The translations under genes were made by a program, and so were the position numbers. 32,430 bases of DNA. Source: Paludibacteraceae bacterium (lineage in GTDB: Bacteria; Bacteroidota; Bacteroidia; Bacteroidales; Paludibacteraceae). Below, piece after piece: positions 15,400-23,555 of this stretch. The DNA is taken from assembly GCA_017553575.1 (NCBI GenBank), contig JAFZKQ010000006.1:1-32430 (forward strand). Direction: 5' to 3'. Under the pieces are notes generated by a model. It saw only the letters and a list, made by a program, of their open reading frames with translations, searched no databases and was not told the DNA's origin. How positions within the stretch are numbered: position 1 is the stretch's first letter; each line of letters begins with the position of its first letter.

Positions 15400-16239
15400 T
15401 TTTTAGTTTTGGGAAGAGATAACGCAATAACTGCATAATCTCCGAAGACAAAATTATTGAAATATTTCTCACAGTAGAAAACCTCTGCATTTTTTTTGAT
15501 GAGAAGAGAAGAAAGATGTAAAAAAGGGTAAAAAAACAGCAGACAAAACCCCTCAAAGCAAAAAAAATTTAGACCTATTTCAACCCATTTACAAAGCCCA
15601 AAAACAGAATATTTATACAAAACATATCCAAAACAACCATTATTTGAGAGCATCTATTTTATAAAAAGTCTTTTACCGAGAAAACATTATAATATATATG
15701 ATTTAATTTTAAAATCTATTTAAAGTTACGATAAAAGCAAACGCAAACAACTGTCAATATTTTAAAAACCAATAATTTAGAATACACGATTCCAAAAGGA
15801 CAGTCAAGCAGGGAAAAATCACAAGGAGAAAAAGAGGCATAAGATTTCATATTACAGAAACCGACAACAGAATATTCAATTTAACATTTCAGATTTAATA
15901 AATATGCGCCACAAAATAACCCTCGCGAAATATTTTAATAAAATTATTTTTATATATCAAGTGCTATATTTCAAAAATTAAGAATACTTTTGTACAGATT
16001 TCTTGAATACAACGTTACATTTATTGAACACACACTTCAATTAATAAACCAAATTTTCACTCCTTGTGAAAACTAGTATTCTTCAAATGAGAGAACGCAA
16101 TCTTCACTAAACACCCATCTAGCGGTATTTGGTGCCTGGGATGTAATTCATCAATTAATCAAAAAAAGTGGACTACAGCTGTTGGATTCGAGCTGGACCT
16201 CCATAATAATCATTATCTGAATCCATAAAATTTTATATT
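15400..16239. other. 840-base AT-rich intergenic region between divergent genes
   Basis: Very AT-rich and without a believable gene; the Phe/Leu-rich minus-strand frames at 15396-15653 look like low-complexity noise. TACTTTTG at 15985-15992 matches the -7 consensus facing the secreted-protein gene, giving a leader of about 240 bases. Near the end TGGATTC (16183-16189) and GAATCCA (16219-16225) form an inverted repeat just before the start codon, and CAGCT/AGCTG lies beside it. I cannot tell whether this leader is regulatory. Confidence 0.5.
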
Positions 16240-17031
16240 ATGTTTAAAGCAATTCTAAGAACTGTTATTTGCGGATCTGCAATGGCCGCATGTGCAATGA
16301 GTGTAAACGCTCAAACTCTTCAAACTTCTGGTTCAAATGTAGGTATCGGAGGAACCAACTCAAACGCAGGATTTTACATCAAACCCGCTACTAACAAGAA
16401 CTATGTATTGATGAGTGTTGACCCCAAAAGGACAAGCAATGGTCCAGAGAATAAAAATCCATTCAGCGTAGGTGTTGATGGTCAATTAGATCTATCAGGA
16501 AACTCCGTAGGTGTAACTTTACGATCACAAAGTGGATATGGGGCAATATTAAGTTTGACCAGAGAAACTCAATCAGATCTGTTAGGTAGTCAAACACACT
16601 TTGAAATGTCAACATTAAGCTATCCAGGAAGTTATTACCCAGTAATTTTCTCTGCCTCTGGTTTCTACTTTGACAAAGGAGACGTGACAATTAACGGAAA
16701 ATTGACTTGTAAAGACGAGCTCAACGTAGTTGAAGTCAACACTGAGAAGATCCGCACATCAGACATCACGGTAGACATGAACAATGCAGCCGATTATGTT
16801 TTCGAGGAGAACTACAATTTGAAATCTCTTGGCGAAGTTGAGTCATTCGTAAAAGAGAACAAGCACTTGCCAGGCGTTCCTTCTGCTGCCGAGATGGCAA
16901 AGAACGGTATGAGTGTGTCTGAAATGAGCAACCTCTTGCTTGAAAAGGTAGAGGAGTTGACGCTTCACATGATTCAATTGGAGAAAGAGAACAAGGCTTT
17001 GAAGGCTAAATTTGAAATGTTAGAAAAATAA
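16240..17031 (+). CDS. Secreted tail-fibre-like protein with a C-terminal coiled coil
   Basis: 263 residues. Signal peptide about 1-24 (MFKAILRTVICGSAMAACAMSVNAQ, cleavage after NAQ or VNA). The middle (25-165) is Gly/Ser/Asn-rich short beta strands. The C-terminal part follows a pattern I know from many Bacteroidetes secreted proteins: ADYVFEENYNLKSLGEVESF, then VKENKHLPGVPSAAEMAKNG, then a heptad-like coiled coil (LLLEKVEELTLHMIQLEKENKALKAKFEMLEK). This resembles intramolecular-chaperone or trimerisation ends of tail-fibre proteins, but no phage genes are nearby. Likely a surface or adhesive protein, probably oligomeric (inference). The stop is 11 bases before the C10 protease gene, so the two form an operon. 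Confidence 0.8.
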   Translation: MFKAILRTVICGSAMAACAMSVNAQTLQTSGSNVGIGGTNSNAGFYIKPATNKNYVLMSVDPKRTSNGPENKNPFSVGVDGQLDLSGNSVGVTLRSQSGYGAILSLTRETQSDLLGSQTHFEMSTLSYPGSYYPVIFSASGFYFDKGDVTINGKLTCKDELNVVEVNTEKIRTSDITVDMNNAADYVFEENYNLKSLGEVESFVKENKHLPGVPSAAEMAKNGMSVSEMSNLLLEKVEELTLHMIQLEKENKALKAKFEMLEK

Positions 17032-17042
17032 TAGGCAGTATA

Positions 17043-19064
17043 ATGGAAAAGAATTTTAGAAAAGTCGGAATTCTTCTATTAGGCCTATCTTATTCTCTGA
17101 CTTCTTTTGCTGATGTCATAAACGAAGATTTAGCGAAAACTGTGGCATCAAACTATTTTTGGAAAAAGACAGGAGAGAAAAGAGGCATAGAAAGAATTGA
17201 CAAAGAGTATCATAATGGAGAAGTTTCCATTTATGCTTTCAACTTCACCGGAGGCGGTTGGGTTCTAGTTTCAAGGAATGACGATGTTGATCCAATATTA
17301 GGTTACTCCAAAGAAGGCACGTTTACAATCGACAAGAAAGAAAGGCCCGACGGCATGAACTTCTTGTTAGATTTGTATGGAGCAAACATCACGGCACAAG
17401 GCAATGCCCTTCGATCTAAAAATGTTGAAGTTCACAAAATGTGGGACGACCTAATCAATTACGATGGGAGCAATAGCGAAACCTTACGCTCTTATCAGAT
17501 TACCCAATCTTTAATGTACGATCCAAGCGTTGGATACTGTGTACAATGGGGACAAGGAAGTCCATACAACAGCAAATGTCCAGTTTCAGGGAGCCAACAC
17601 ACCTATGTTGGATGTACAGGAACCGCACTTGCTCAATTGATGTGGAAATGGAAATGGCCATCTCACTCTGTCGTTACCGATAAAAATAACAATACATATT
17701 ATGACAAATACGATTGGAATCTGATGCCATACACCCTCTCAGGCAAAACTGCAGCAGAAATAGAACAAGTTGCAAATCTGTCCTGGAAGACCGGTTTAGC
17801 ATGCCACATGAATTACGGATTACAAGGTTCTGGAGCATGGCCAAGAACCGAAGCTCTCGGCATGTTCCGATATTCATATTTACAAAAATATATGAGATCG
17901 GATTATACTAATAGTCACTGGATTAACATGCTTCGAACTGAAGTAAAAGCAGGAAGACCTGTCGTTTATGTTGGATATAAAAATGATGGTAATGGTGTGC
18001 CTACAGCAGGTCACACGTTTTTAATCTGTGGCCATGATGAAGCCAGCATGTTTTACATCAATTTTGGATGGAACGGTAGTGGAGACAACGTGCTCTACAA
18101 CTTGTCAGGCACAGCGACAGGAAGCAGCAGTGAATACATATCCACTAATACAGCACAATGGCAAAGAGCAGTAGTAGGAATATCCCCTACTTATCCTCGC
18201 ACTTCAAACAATGTGTATTTCGGACACTCCTCAGTATCAGCCAATTCAAATTTGTACGAATGCAGTTCAAAAAATATCATTGCGCCAACAGGGAATGCTT
18301 TGACTGTTTATTCTAATTCAAACTTGGATTTTGAAGCTGGAGAGAGCATAAAATTGAGAAAAGGTTTTAATGCGAAGAAAGGAGCTAAATTCAAAGCTAA
18401 AATTAACTCAGAGTTTGCTGTTGACCATAACATCAATGTATCATACAATTCTGTCACAACAGGCAGCTCTGGCAAAGTTATCCTAAATGTTTCAAAAGCA
18501 AACTCATGGTACATTGCGATTAAGAACTCTAGTTCTAATGTAATCTATAGAAATTGTGGAAACATCAACAGTTCCTCATATCAAGCCGTTACACTTTGGA
18601 CAGGAAATGCTTCAAGTTCATATTCATACGAAGCAGTATTCTTGAACAATTATGGCGTCATCAAGAAAGTAACAGGAACGTTCAACAGTTCAAAACAAAA
18701 CATTTCTGTATCCGATTACAACCCATTGAACAACGATGCGTTCCACTACATTACTACTCCATTCAGCAACAATGCGCCTATCGCACAAATTGAAGAAGAG
18801 AATATTATTAATGTAGATGACGCAAACAATGCCTTGTCTATTTACCCTAACCCTTCAACAGGCATATTCACAGTGGACTTTGGAGAAGATAACACAGATA
18901 ACAAGACATTGAGGATATTCGATTTGGCAGGAAAAGTCATCTATGAAGTAGACATTCTTGGCAAAGAAGCATCAATTGACCTTTCCGACCAAGAGAAGGG
19001 CGTATACTTCATCCAAACCATCTCAAATGGCAAGGCAAATGTCCAAAAAATCATATTGAAATAA
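17043..19064 (+). CDS. Secreted C10-family (streptopain-like) cysteine protease with T9SS sorting domain
   Basis: 673 residues. Signal peptide 1-23. Residues about 25-150 match the Spi-type propeptide of C10 proteases (ASNYF, YAFNF, GGWVLVSRNDDVDPILGYS). The catalytic domain has VQWGQGSPYN, the nucleophile Cys191 in YVGCTGTALAQLMWKWKWP, His324 in AGHTFLICGHDE, and INFGWNGSGDN. Both catalytic residues are present, so it should be active after propeptide removal. Residues about 380-590 form Ser/Asn-rich beta domains, including FGHSSVSANSN and an ESIKLRKGFNAKKGA segment seen in other secreted Bacteroidetes proteins. The last 75 residues are a type A T9SS sorting domain (SIYPNPSTGIFTVDF, LRIFDLAGKVIYE, KGVYFIQTISNG, KIILK). 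It is therefore exported by T9SS and probably surface-attached or released. Relatives include interpain and periodontain. Confidence 0.92.
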   Translation: MEKNFRKVGILLLGLSYSLTSFADVINEDLAKTVASNYFWKKTGEKRGIERIDKEYHNGEVSIYAFNFTGGGWVLVSRNDDVDPILGYSKEGTFTIDKKERPDGMNFLLDLYGANITAQGNALRSKNVEVHKMWDDLINYDGSNSETLRSYQITQSLMYDPSVGYCVQWGQGSPYNSKCPVSGSQHTYVGCTGTALAQLMWKWKWPSHSVVTDKNNNTYYDKYDWNLMPYTLSGKTAAEIEQVANLSWKTGLACHMNYGLQGSGAWPRTEALGMFRYSYLQKYMRSDYTNSHWINMLRTEVKAGRPVVYVGYKNDGNGVPTAGHTFLICGHDEASMFYINFGWNGSGDNVLYNLSGTATGSSSEYISTNTAQWQRAVVGISPTYPRTSNNVYFGHSSVSANSNLYECSSKNIIAPTGNALTVYSNSNLDFEAGESIKLRKGFNAKKGAKFKAKINSEFAVDHNINVSYNSVTTGSSGKVILNVSKANSWYIAIKNSSSNVIYRNCGNINSSSYQAVTLWTGNASSSYSYEAVFLNNYGVIKKVTGTFNSSKQNISVSDYNPLNNDAFHYITTPFSNNAPIAQIEEENIINVDDANNALSIYPNPSTGIFTVDFGEDNTDNKTLRIFDLAGKVIYEVDILGKEASIDLSDQEKGVYFIQTISNGKANVQKIILK

Positions 19065-19098
19065 TCCCAATTCAATAGATTATACACTGTACTTTATT

Positions 19099-19136
19099 GA
19101 GGGTGTGCTCTCCTTTCAGCACACCCTCTATTTTTT
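19099..19136 (+). terminator. Terminator after the C10 protease gene
   Basis: GAGGGTGTGCT (19099-19109) and AGCACACCCTC (19118-19128) form a perfect 11-bp stem with an 8-base loop, followed by TATTTTTTC. Confidence 0.9.
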
Positions 19137-19153
19137 CTCAAGGACTACTTCTT

Positions 19154-19813
19154 TTACTTCTCCAACGACAAAGAGGTGCCTATCTGCTCCAAATACTCAT
19201 CATACGAAATAAAACGCCCTCCCATGGAACGAAGGTGGGGCGTCTCCAGTTGGCAATCAATCAGGGTTCCGCCATTTTGCTCAAGCAACCGAGCCAAAAA
19301 TATCAAAGCCACCTTACTCGCACTGGGAACTAAAGAGAACATACTCTCCCCTATAAAAGCACGGCCGACAAGCACTCCGTAAAGTCCTCCTACCAACGCA
19401 CCCTCTTTCCAGACTTCCACACTCTCGGCAAAGCCTTGTTTGTGAAGTTCCGTATAGGCTCGAATCATATCCTCACCCAACCAACCACCCTCTTCCTCTA
19501 TACGCAACCGACTGCAATTCCGAACAACAGCCTCGAAATCTCTACCAAACGTACATTTGTATTCTCCTTTGTTCAAAAGGGTCCTCATGGAATGGGAGAT
19601 GTGTATCTCCTTCGGGAATATGACAAATCGCCGCATCGGACACCACCATTCAATCTCTTTACTGTCACGAAAAGAGTACCATGGGAATATGCCATAATGG
19701 TAGGCAAGCATAAGACGTTCGGTACTCAAATCGCCTCCGACGGCCAAAAGTCCATCCGGATCGCCCAAACGTGGGTCTGGGAATGCAATTTCCTCATTCA
19801 GCCTAAATATCAT
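19154..19813 (-). CDS. aat: Leucyl/phenylalanyl-tRNA-protein transferase
   Basis: 219 residues, full length. Transfers Leu or Phe from charged tRNA to N-terminal Arg or Lys of proteins, creating an N-degron. Motifs: FPDPRLGDPDGLLAVGGDLSTERLMLAYHYGIFPWY at the N-terminus, WWCPMRRFVIFP (about 57-68), GGWLGEDMIRAYTELHKQGFAESVEVW, GGLYGVLVGRAFIGESMFS and the C-terminal LIDCQLETPHLRSMGG. All are characteristic of Aat. Its ATG overlaps the clpA stop by four bases (ATGA), so it is translated together with the ClpA unfoldase that degrades its products. Confidence 0.96.
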   Translation of the reverse strand: MIFRLNEEIAFPDPRLGDPDGLLAVGGDLSTERLMLAYHYGIFPWYSFRDSKEIEWWCPMRRFVIFPKEIHISHSMRTLLNKGEYKCTFGRDFEAVVRNCSRLRIEEEGGWLGEDMIRAYTELHKQGFAESVEVWKEGALVGGLYGVLVGRAFIGESMFSLVPSASKVALIFLARLLEQNGGTLIDCQLETPHLRSMGGRFISYDEYLEQIGTSLSLEK

Positions 19814-22056
19814 AGCAAAACCAAATTATCGTTTTCAATTGAGACCGAGGCAACACCTCCGTTTTTTAGCCGTCCGAAAAGAATTTCCTTCGTCAACAAA
19901 GGCTTCAACCTTGTGGCGATAGCTCGATCCATCTCCCTTGCTCCATACTCTCGAGAGAAACCCTTCTCCAACAAATAGGCTCTTGCCTCTTCCGAAAGAA
20001 CTAAGGAGACATTACGAGCAGACAGTCTCTCCTGAAGAATGCCTATTTTCTTATTCAAGACCCGTTCTGCCATCGTCTTGTCCATGGCATTGAAAACCAC
20101 AGAGGCTGTCAACCGATTCAGAAATTCGGGCTTAAAGGTCTTCTTGACCTGCTTTATCATGGTTTCGCCTGCCGAGACTGTACTGCCAAATCCAATGGAA
20201 GCACGGGAGGCATATTGTGCCCCTGCATTGGAAGTCATGATCAACACCACGTTCCGGAAATCGGCATGGTTGCCTTTGTTGTCCGTCAAACGTGCATAAT
20301 CCATCACCTGAAGAAGAATGTTGTATATACTGTCATGCGCCTTCTCGATCTCGTCCAAAAGCAAGACGCAATTCGGGTTCTTTCGGATTGCCTCCGTCAA
20401 AAGACCACCTTCGTCATAGCCTACATAGCCGGCCGGGGATCCTATGAGTTTGGAAACCGTATATTGCTCCACGTACTCGCTCATATCAAAACGCACCAAT
20501 TCCACGCCCAACTCCTTGGCTAAGACATTGGCAACCTCCGTCTTTCCCACTCCTGTCGGACCCACAAAAAGAAAACTTGCCAAAGGTTTTCCATCGTCCA
20601 ATAGGCCTGCTTTGCTCATTTGTATGTTTTCCACGATGAGACGAACGGCAGCATCTTGTCCATATATTTTGGAAAGAATCCGGGATTCAAGGGTCGCAAG
20701 TCGTTCTTCTCCGTCTCCCTCCACGAGCAGACTCTCATTCTTGCAGAGCTTAGCCAACAAATTGGAGACCAAAATCTTATCCACCTTTTTAGAGGCTATA
20801 TCTTTTCCATAATGGGAAACCAAATAGGCTCCCGCGTCATCCAACAAGGCGATAGCTTTATGAGGAAGGAATGATCCGTGAAGATGTTTGGAAGTCGCCC
20901 GTACCGCATAATCGATTGCCTCCGCCTCATAACGCACGCCATGGAACTCTTCGTATTTCGGCAATACAGACTGAAGGATTCGGATGGAATCCTCCACAGA
21001 AGGCTCCTCTATCTCTACTTTTTGGAAATATTTTTCGAACCTCTTCTGGTCCGAGAAATTCTTAGTATAGTCTTTGGGCGTGCAAGACCCTATAAAACGG
21101 ACATTGCTCCAATCCAAATAAGGTTTCAACAAAGAGACCATGTCTAACTCTTCGGCCTGTTTGGAAAAGGCAGAGAACAAGAGTTGCATCTCCTCTATAT
21201 AGATTACCACGTTTCCTTGGTTTGAGAGGGAACCCAATGTGTCGCTCATCCTCCGTTCCAGATCTCCACGCAGATGGACACCCTCCAGAAGAGACTTGAG
21301 ATTGAGTTTATAGAGTTTTCCAGCCTCGAATCGCTCCGGCAGATTTCCGCTGTTCAACCTTCTGGCCAATTCATGAACGATCGTACTCTTTCCGACACCT
21401 ATCTCACCCACCAACAAAGCGTTGTGCGTGTCCCTTCGGCATAAGATTTGGGTTAGCAACTCCAACTCTTTTTCCCTACCCACAATAGGGGTTTGAGCTT
21501 TCAAGAAATCATCGTCGCAAAGAATCGCTCTTTCTGACGAAGAAGTAGTTGGAGCGTCTGACTTAGCGGCTGTTTCGGAGCCAGTGCTTGAAGAGGAAAG
21601 GTCTATGACGGCCCGCAAGAAATCGACCTTATCCGTTATATACTGCTTCAGCAGGTAGGCCAACAACGAATCCTCCAACTCATACATGGCATAGACCAGA
21701 TGTGAGGCCTTAATTACGGAAGTGCCAGCCGCCTTGCAAGTATAAAGTGTCATCTGCAACAAAGAGAGCAATTGATGGGAATAGACACAATGCGTCTCGA
21801 CATCCTCAGGCATGGTTTCTTGGCTTGTAATATACTCACTCAATTCAGAGACGAATGCCTGCATATTGGAACAGTAGCGCTCCACCGTCTTCGAGAATTG
21901 GGGCTGATTCAACATACTTGCCATCAAATGCTCAGGCGTAGCAATGCCTTGCCTCTTTTCTATGCAAGACTCGTTCATCTCCTCTATGACTTTTTTGAGA
22001 AAATCGTCACAAAGGTTATACAAATCCGAGAGAGAAGTTTCTTTTTCCATACCCAT
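19810..22056 (-). CDS. clpA: ClpA-type unfoldase of the ClpAP protease
   Basis: 748 residues from the ATG at 22056, which overlaps the clpS stop (TAATG). Starts at 22071 or 22050 are also possible. N-terminal repeat domain to about 155, Ser/Thr linker, D1 and D2 AAA+ modules. D1 Walker A GEIGVGKS (217-224) is intact, but Walker B is IYIEEM instead of IDE, the pore loop reads GVHLRGDLE instead of (A/G)xKYRG, and the usual arginine-finger pair before FQ is Lys-Tyr (EKYFQK). D1 may therefore be weak or inactive. D2 has GPTGVGKTE, the pore loop GYVGYDEGG, VLLLDEIEKAH, MTSNAG and PEFLNRL, all intact. The ClpP-docking loop IGF is present in SRASIGFGS. It works with ClpS to degrade N-degron substrates. 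No clpP is seen in the window. Confidence 0.94.
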   Translation of the reverse strand: MGMEKETSLSDLYNLCDDFLKKVIEEMNESCIEKRQGIATPEHLMASMLNQPQFSKTVERYCSNMQAFVSELSEYITSQETMPEDVETHCVYSHQLLSLLQMTLYTCKAAGTSVIKASHLVYAMYELEDSLLAYLLKQYITDKVDFLRAVIDLSSSSTGSETAAKSDAPTTSSSERAILCDDDFLKAQTPIVGREKELELLTQILCRRDTHNALLVGEIGVGKSTIVHELARRLNSGNLPERFEAGKLYKLNLKSLLEGVHLRGDLERRMSDTLGSLSNQGNVVIYIEEMQLLFSAFSKQAEELDMVSLLKPYLDWSNVRFIGSCTPKDYTKNFSDQKRFEKYFQKVEIEEPSVEDSIRILQSVLPKYEEFHGVRYEAEAIDYAVRATSKHLHGSFLPHKAIALLDDAGAYLVSHYGKDIASKKVDKILVSNLLAKLCKNESLLVEGDGEERLATLESRILSKIYGQDAAVRLIVENIQMSKAGLLDDGKPLASFLFVGPTGVGKTEVANVLAKELGVELVRFDMSEYVEQYTVSKLIGSPAGYVGYDEGGLLTEAIRKNPNCVLLLDEIEKAHDSIYNILLQVMDYARLTDNKGNHADFRNVVLIMTSNAGAQYASRASIGFGSTVSAGETMIKQVKKTFKPEFLNRLTASVVFNAMDKTMAERVLNKKIGILQERLSARNVSLVLSEEARAYLLEKGFSREYGAREMDRAIATRLKPLLTKEILFGRLKNGGVASVSIENDNLVLL

Positions 22057-22358
22057 TACGCCATTACACAACTTACCTTCAAAGGGAATCCTTCCGCACG
22101 AGCCATACTTTGGGTCAACTCCACCTTGGTCATGGCCACATCATAGCTATACGTGCCGACTTCCGCCTGTCCGTTATGGTGAACCTTCATCATAATCACA
22201 TCTGCCTCCGATTCACTCTTATAAAAAACCGTTTTTAAGACTTCCACCACAAACTCCATCGTTGTGAAATCGTCGTTATGGAAAATCACTTTATATTTTT
22301 TAGGACGATCTATACTCGTTTCACGAATAACATTGTCCTTCGTCTGATTCTGTTCCAT
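22056..22358 (-). CDS. clpS: ClpS adaptor for N-degron recognition
   Basis: 100 residues. Binds proteins with N-terminal Leu, Phe, Tyr or Trp and delivers them to ClpA. The first 22 residues form the flexible tail needed for delivery. The core has YKVIFHNDDFTTMEFVVEVL, matching the substrate-pocket motif NDDYTPMEFVV with Thr for Pro, and MMKVHHNGQAEVGTYSYDVAMTK, where the His in VHHNG matches the conserved pocket and ClpA-contact region. The stop codon overlaps the clpA start by one base. The HAD phosphatase gene ends 55 bases upstream. The order clpS-clpA-aat places the whole branch from tagging to recognition to unfolding in one transcript. Confidence 0.95.
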   Translation of the reverse strand: MEQNQTKDNVIRETSIDRPKKYKVIFHNDDFTTMEFVVEVLKTVFYKSESEADVIMMKVHHNGQAEVGTYSYDVAMTKVELTQSMARAEGFPLKVSCVMA

Positions 22359-22413
22359 TGCTTAACCTACTTTGGGACAATCCCTTAATTTACTTTTGAA
22401 CACCGAACAACCC

Positions 22414-23019
22414 TCATAGCTTCACGCCTAAATCGATGAGTTTTCGCCTCAGGCTCTCCGAGTCATCAAAATGAAGGGCATGAAATCCTAAGCGGACGGC
22501 AGCCTCAACATTCTTGATGTTGTCATCGACAAAAACAGACTCGTCCGCCTCTATTTTGAAACGGGAGAGCAGGCATTGGAAAATGGCAGGATCGGGCTTC
22601 AGCAAACGTTCCCGTCCTGAAACCACCATATCATCGACCAAACGGAAGATATCCCATCGAGCCAACTCCTCCTGCATCGTTTCGTCAGACCAATTGGTCA
22701 AGCCATAGATTGGATAACCATTCGACTTCAGGTCGGCTAGAAGCTGATACATTCCGGGCATCTCCTTCGTCACCATCTCATGCCAACGAGTTTGGTATAT
22801 GCGAATCTCCTTTTCCCATTCGGGGAATTTCTCGATCAGTTCGGACACGCCAACAGAAAAAGCCTTTCCCTTGTCCATCTGCGAATTCCATTCGGAAGTA
22901 CAGACGTTGTCAATAAACCATTGCGCCTTCTCCTTGTCTCCGAAATAGGAGTCATAAAGATTATGCGGGTTCCAATCAATCAAAACGCCACCGAAATCAA
23001 CTACTATATTCTTTATCAT
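22414..23019 (-). CDS. HAD-superfamily phosphatase (YihX-like)
   Basis: 201 residues from the ATG at 23019. A longer frame to 23097 would overlap the preceding gene and adds Arg/Cys-rich sequence. HAD motifs: I, DFGGVLIDW with the Asp nucleophile near residue 8 (the second Asp of DxD is replaced, as in DFGGVL-type members); II, GLTNWS; III, KPDPAIF; and IV, VFVDDNIKNVEAA. A helical cap lies between motifs I and II, as in subclass IA. Substrate unknown; relatives act on small sugar phosphates or haloacids. It starts 11 bases after the zinc-ribbon gene and lies upstream of clpS, so it may be in the same operon without a functional tie to N-degrons. Confidence 0.88.
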   Translation of the reverse strand: MIKNIVVDFGGVLIDWNPHNLYDSYFGDKEKAQWFIDNVCTSEWNSQMDKGKAFSVGVSELIEKFPEWEKEIRIYQTRWHEMVTKEMPGMYQLLADLKSNGYPIYGLTNWSDETMQEELARWDIFRLVDDMVVSGRERLLKPDPAIFQCLLSRFKIEADESVFVDDNIKNVEAAVRLGFHALHFDDSESLRRKLIDLGVKL

Positions 23020-23030
23020 TCTGAGAAAAT

Positions 23031-23264
23031 TTATCGTAAAAACAAGAAAGCCAGAAGCGCAGCCGCAGCGAGACCTAACGGCAAGCCATACCACCAAGGC
23101 AAATGGAAATGGGAGGTCTCCCTTTTCCTTCCGACAGGGGGAGTCTGTCCAGAGGTGGTCAAGTCACCATCTGCCTGCAATTGACGCTCTCCAACCTTTT
23201 GTCCGCAGCCGACACAGATTTTAGTTCCTTTCGGCAATTCTCTTCCACAATTATAGCAACGCAT
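23031..23264 (-). CDS. Small zinc-ribbon protein with C-terminal membrane anchor
   Basis: 77 residues. Residues 3-20 hold two CxxC knuckles (CYNC and CVGC) in MRCYNCGRELPKGTKICVGCG, the usual zinc-ribbon pattern. A polar linker (26-50) leads to a hydrophobic segment at about 58-76 (YGLPLGLAAAALLAFLFLR), so it is probably tail-anchored with the ribbon in the cytoplasm. No enzymatic function is suggested. First gene after a well-placed Bacteroidetes promoter and 11 bases upstream of the HAD gene. I know of many small membrane proteins with this layout but no defined role. Confidence 0.75.
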   Translation of the reverse strand: MRCYNCGRELPKGTKICVGCGQKVGERQLQADGDLTTSGQTPPVGRKRETSHFHLPWWYGLPLGLAAAALLAFLFLR

Positions 23265-23427
23265 ATTTTTAACTTTAGGTGAGTTCTATAAATTGAATTC
23301 GAGGAAATTAAGTCTACCCCAACAAAGACGTACCCTGAAACGCATAGGTTTCCGAAACGCCCGCATACCTAAAACGGCAAGCCTACCTAATGACTCTCGG
23401 ACTTCCGTCCAACCTCCTTATTGGGGG

Positions 23428-23459
23428 TAAAGATAGTTTTTTTCTCGTTTATGGGCAAA
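23428..23459 (-). promoter_or_regulatory. Promoter for the zinc-ribbon-HAD-clpS-clpA-aat run
   Basis: On the minus strand: TTTG (23456-23459), a 20-base spacer, then TATCTTTA (23428-23435), one mismatch from TAnnTTTG. Transcription would start near 23421, with about 155 bases of leader. The surrounding 23265-23494 holds no gene. Confidence 0.55.
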
Positions 23460-23494
23460 CATTGGCACCAGTTGCCCCACTTCAAAAAAGGGAG

Positions 23495-23531
23495 AAAAAA
23501 ACGGAGGCGAAATCTATTGTTCCGCCTCCGT
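23495..23531 (-). terminator. Terminator after prs
   Basis: On the minus strand ACGGAGGCG (23523-23531) and CGCCTCCGT (23501-23509) form a 9-bp stem with a 13-base loop, followed by a T-run from the seven A at 23495-23501. Confidence 0.85.
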
Positions 23532-23555
23532 CTGAATGTATGCTTGCTATCTTAA

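Noticed and set aside
15400-16239. Cobalamin riboswitch for the MetH reactivation gene
   Set aside because: Looked for a B12-box-like element on the minus strand upstream of 15399 and found none.
16240-17031. Prophage tail-fibre gene
   Set aside because: The C-terminus is fibre-like but it has a signal peptide and no phage genes nearby; better read as a secreted Bacteroidetes protein.
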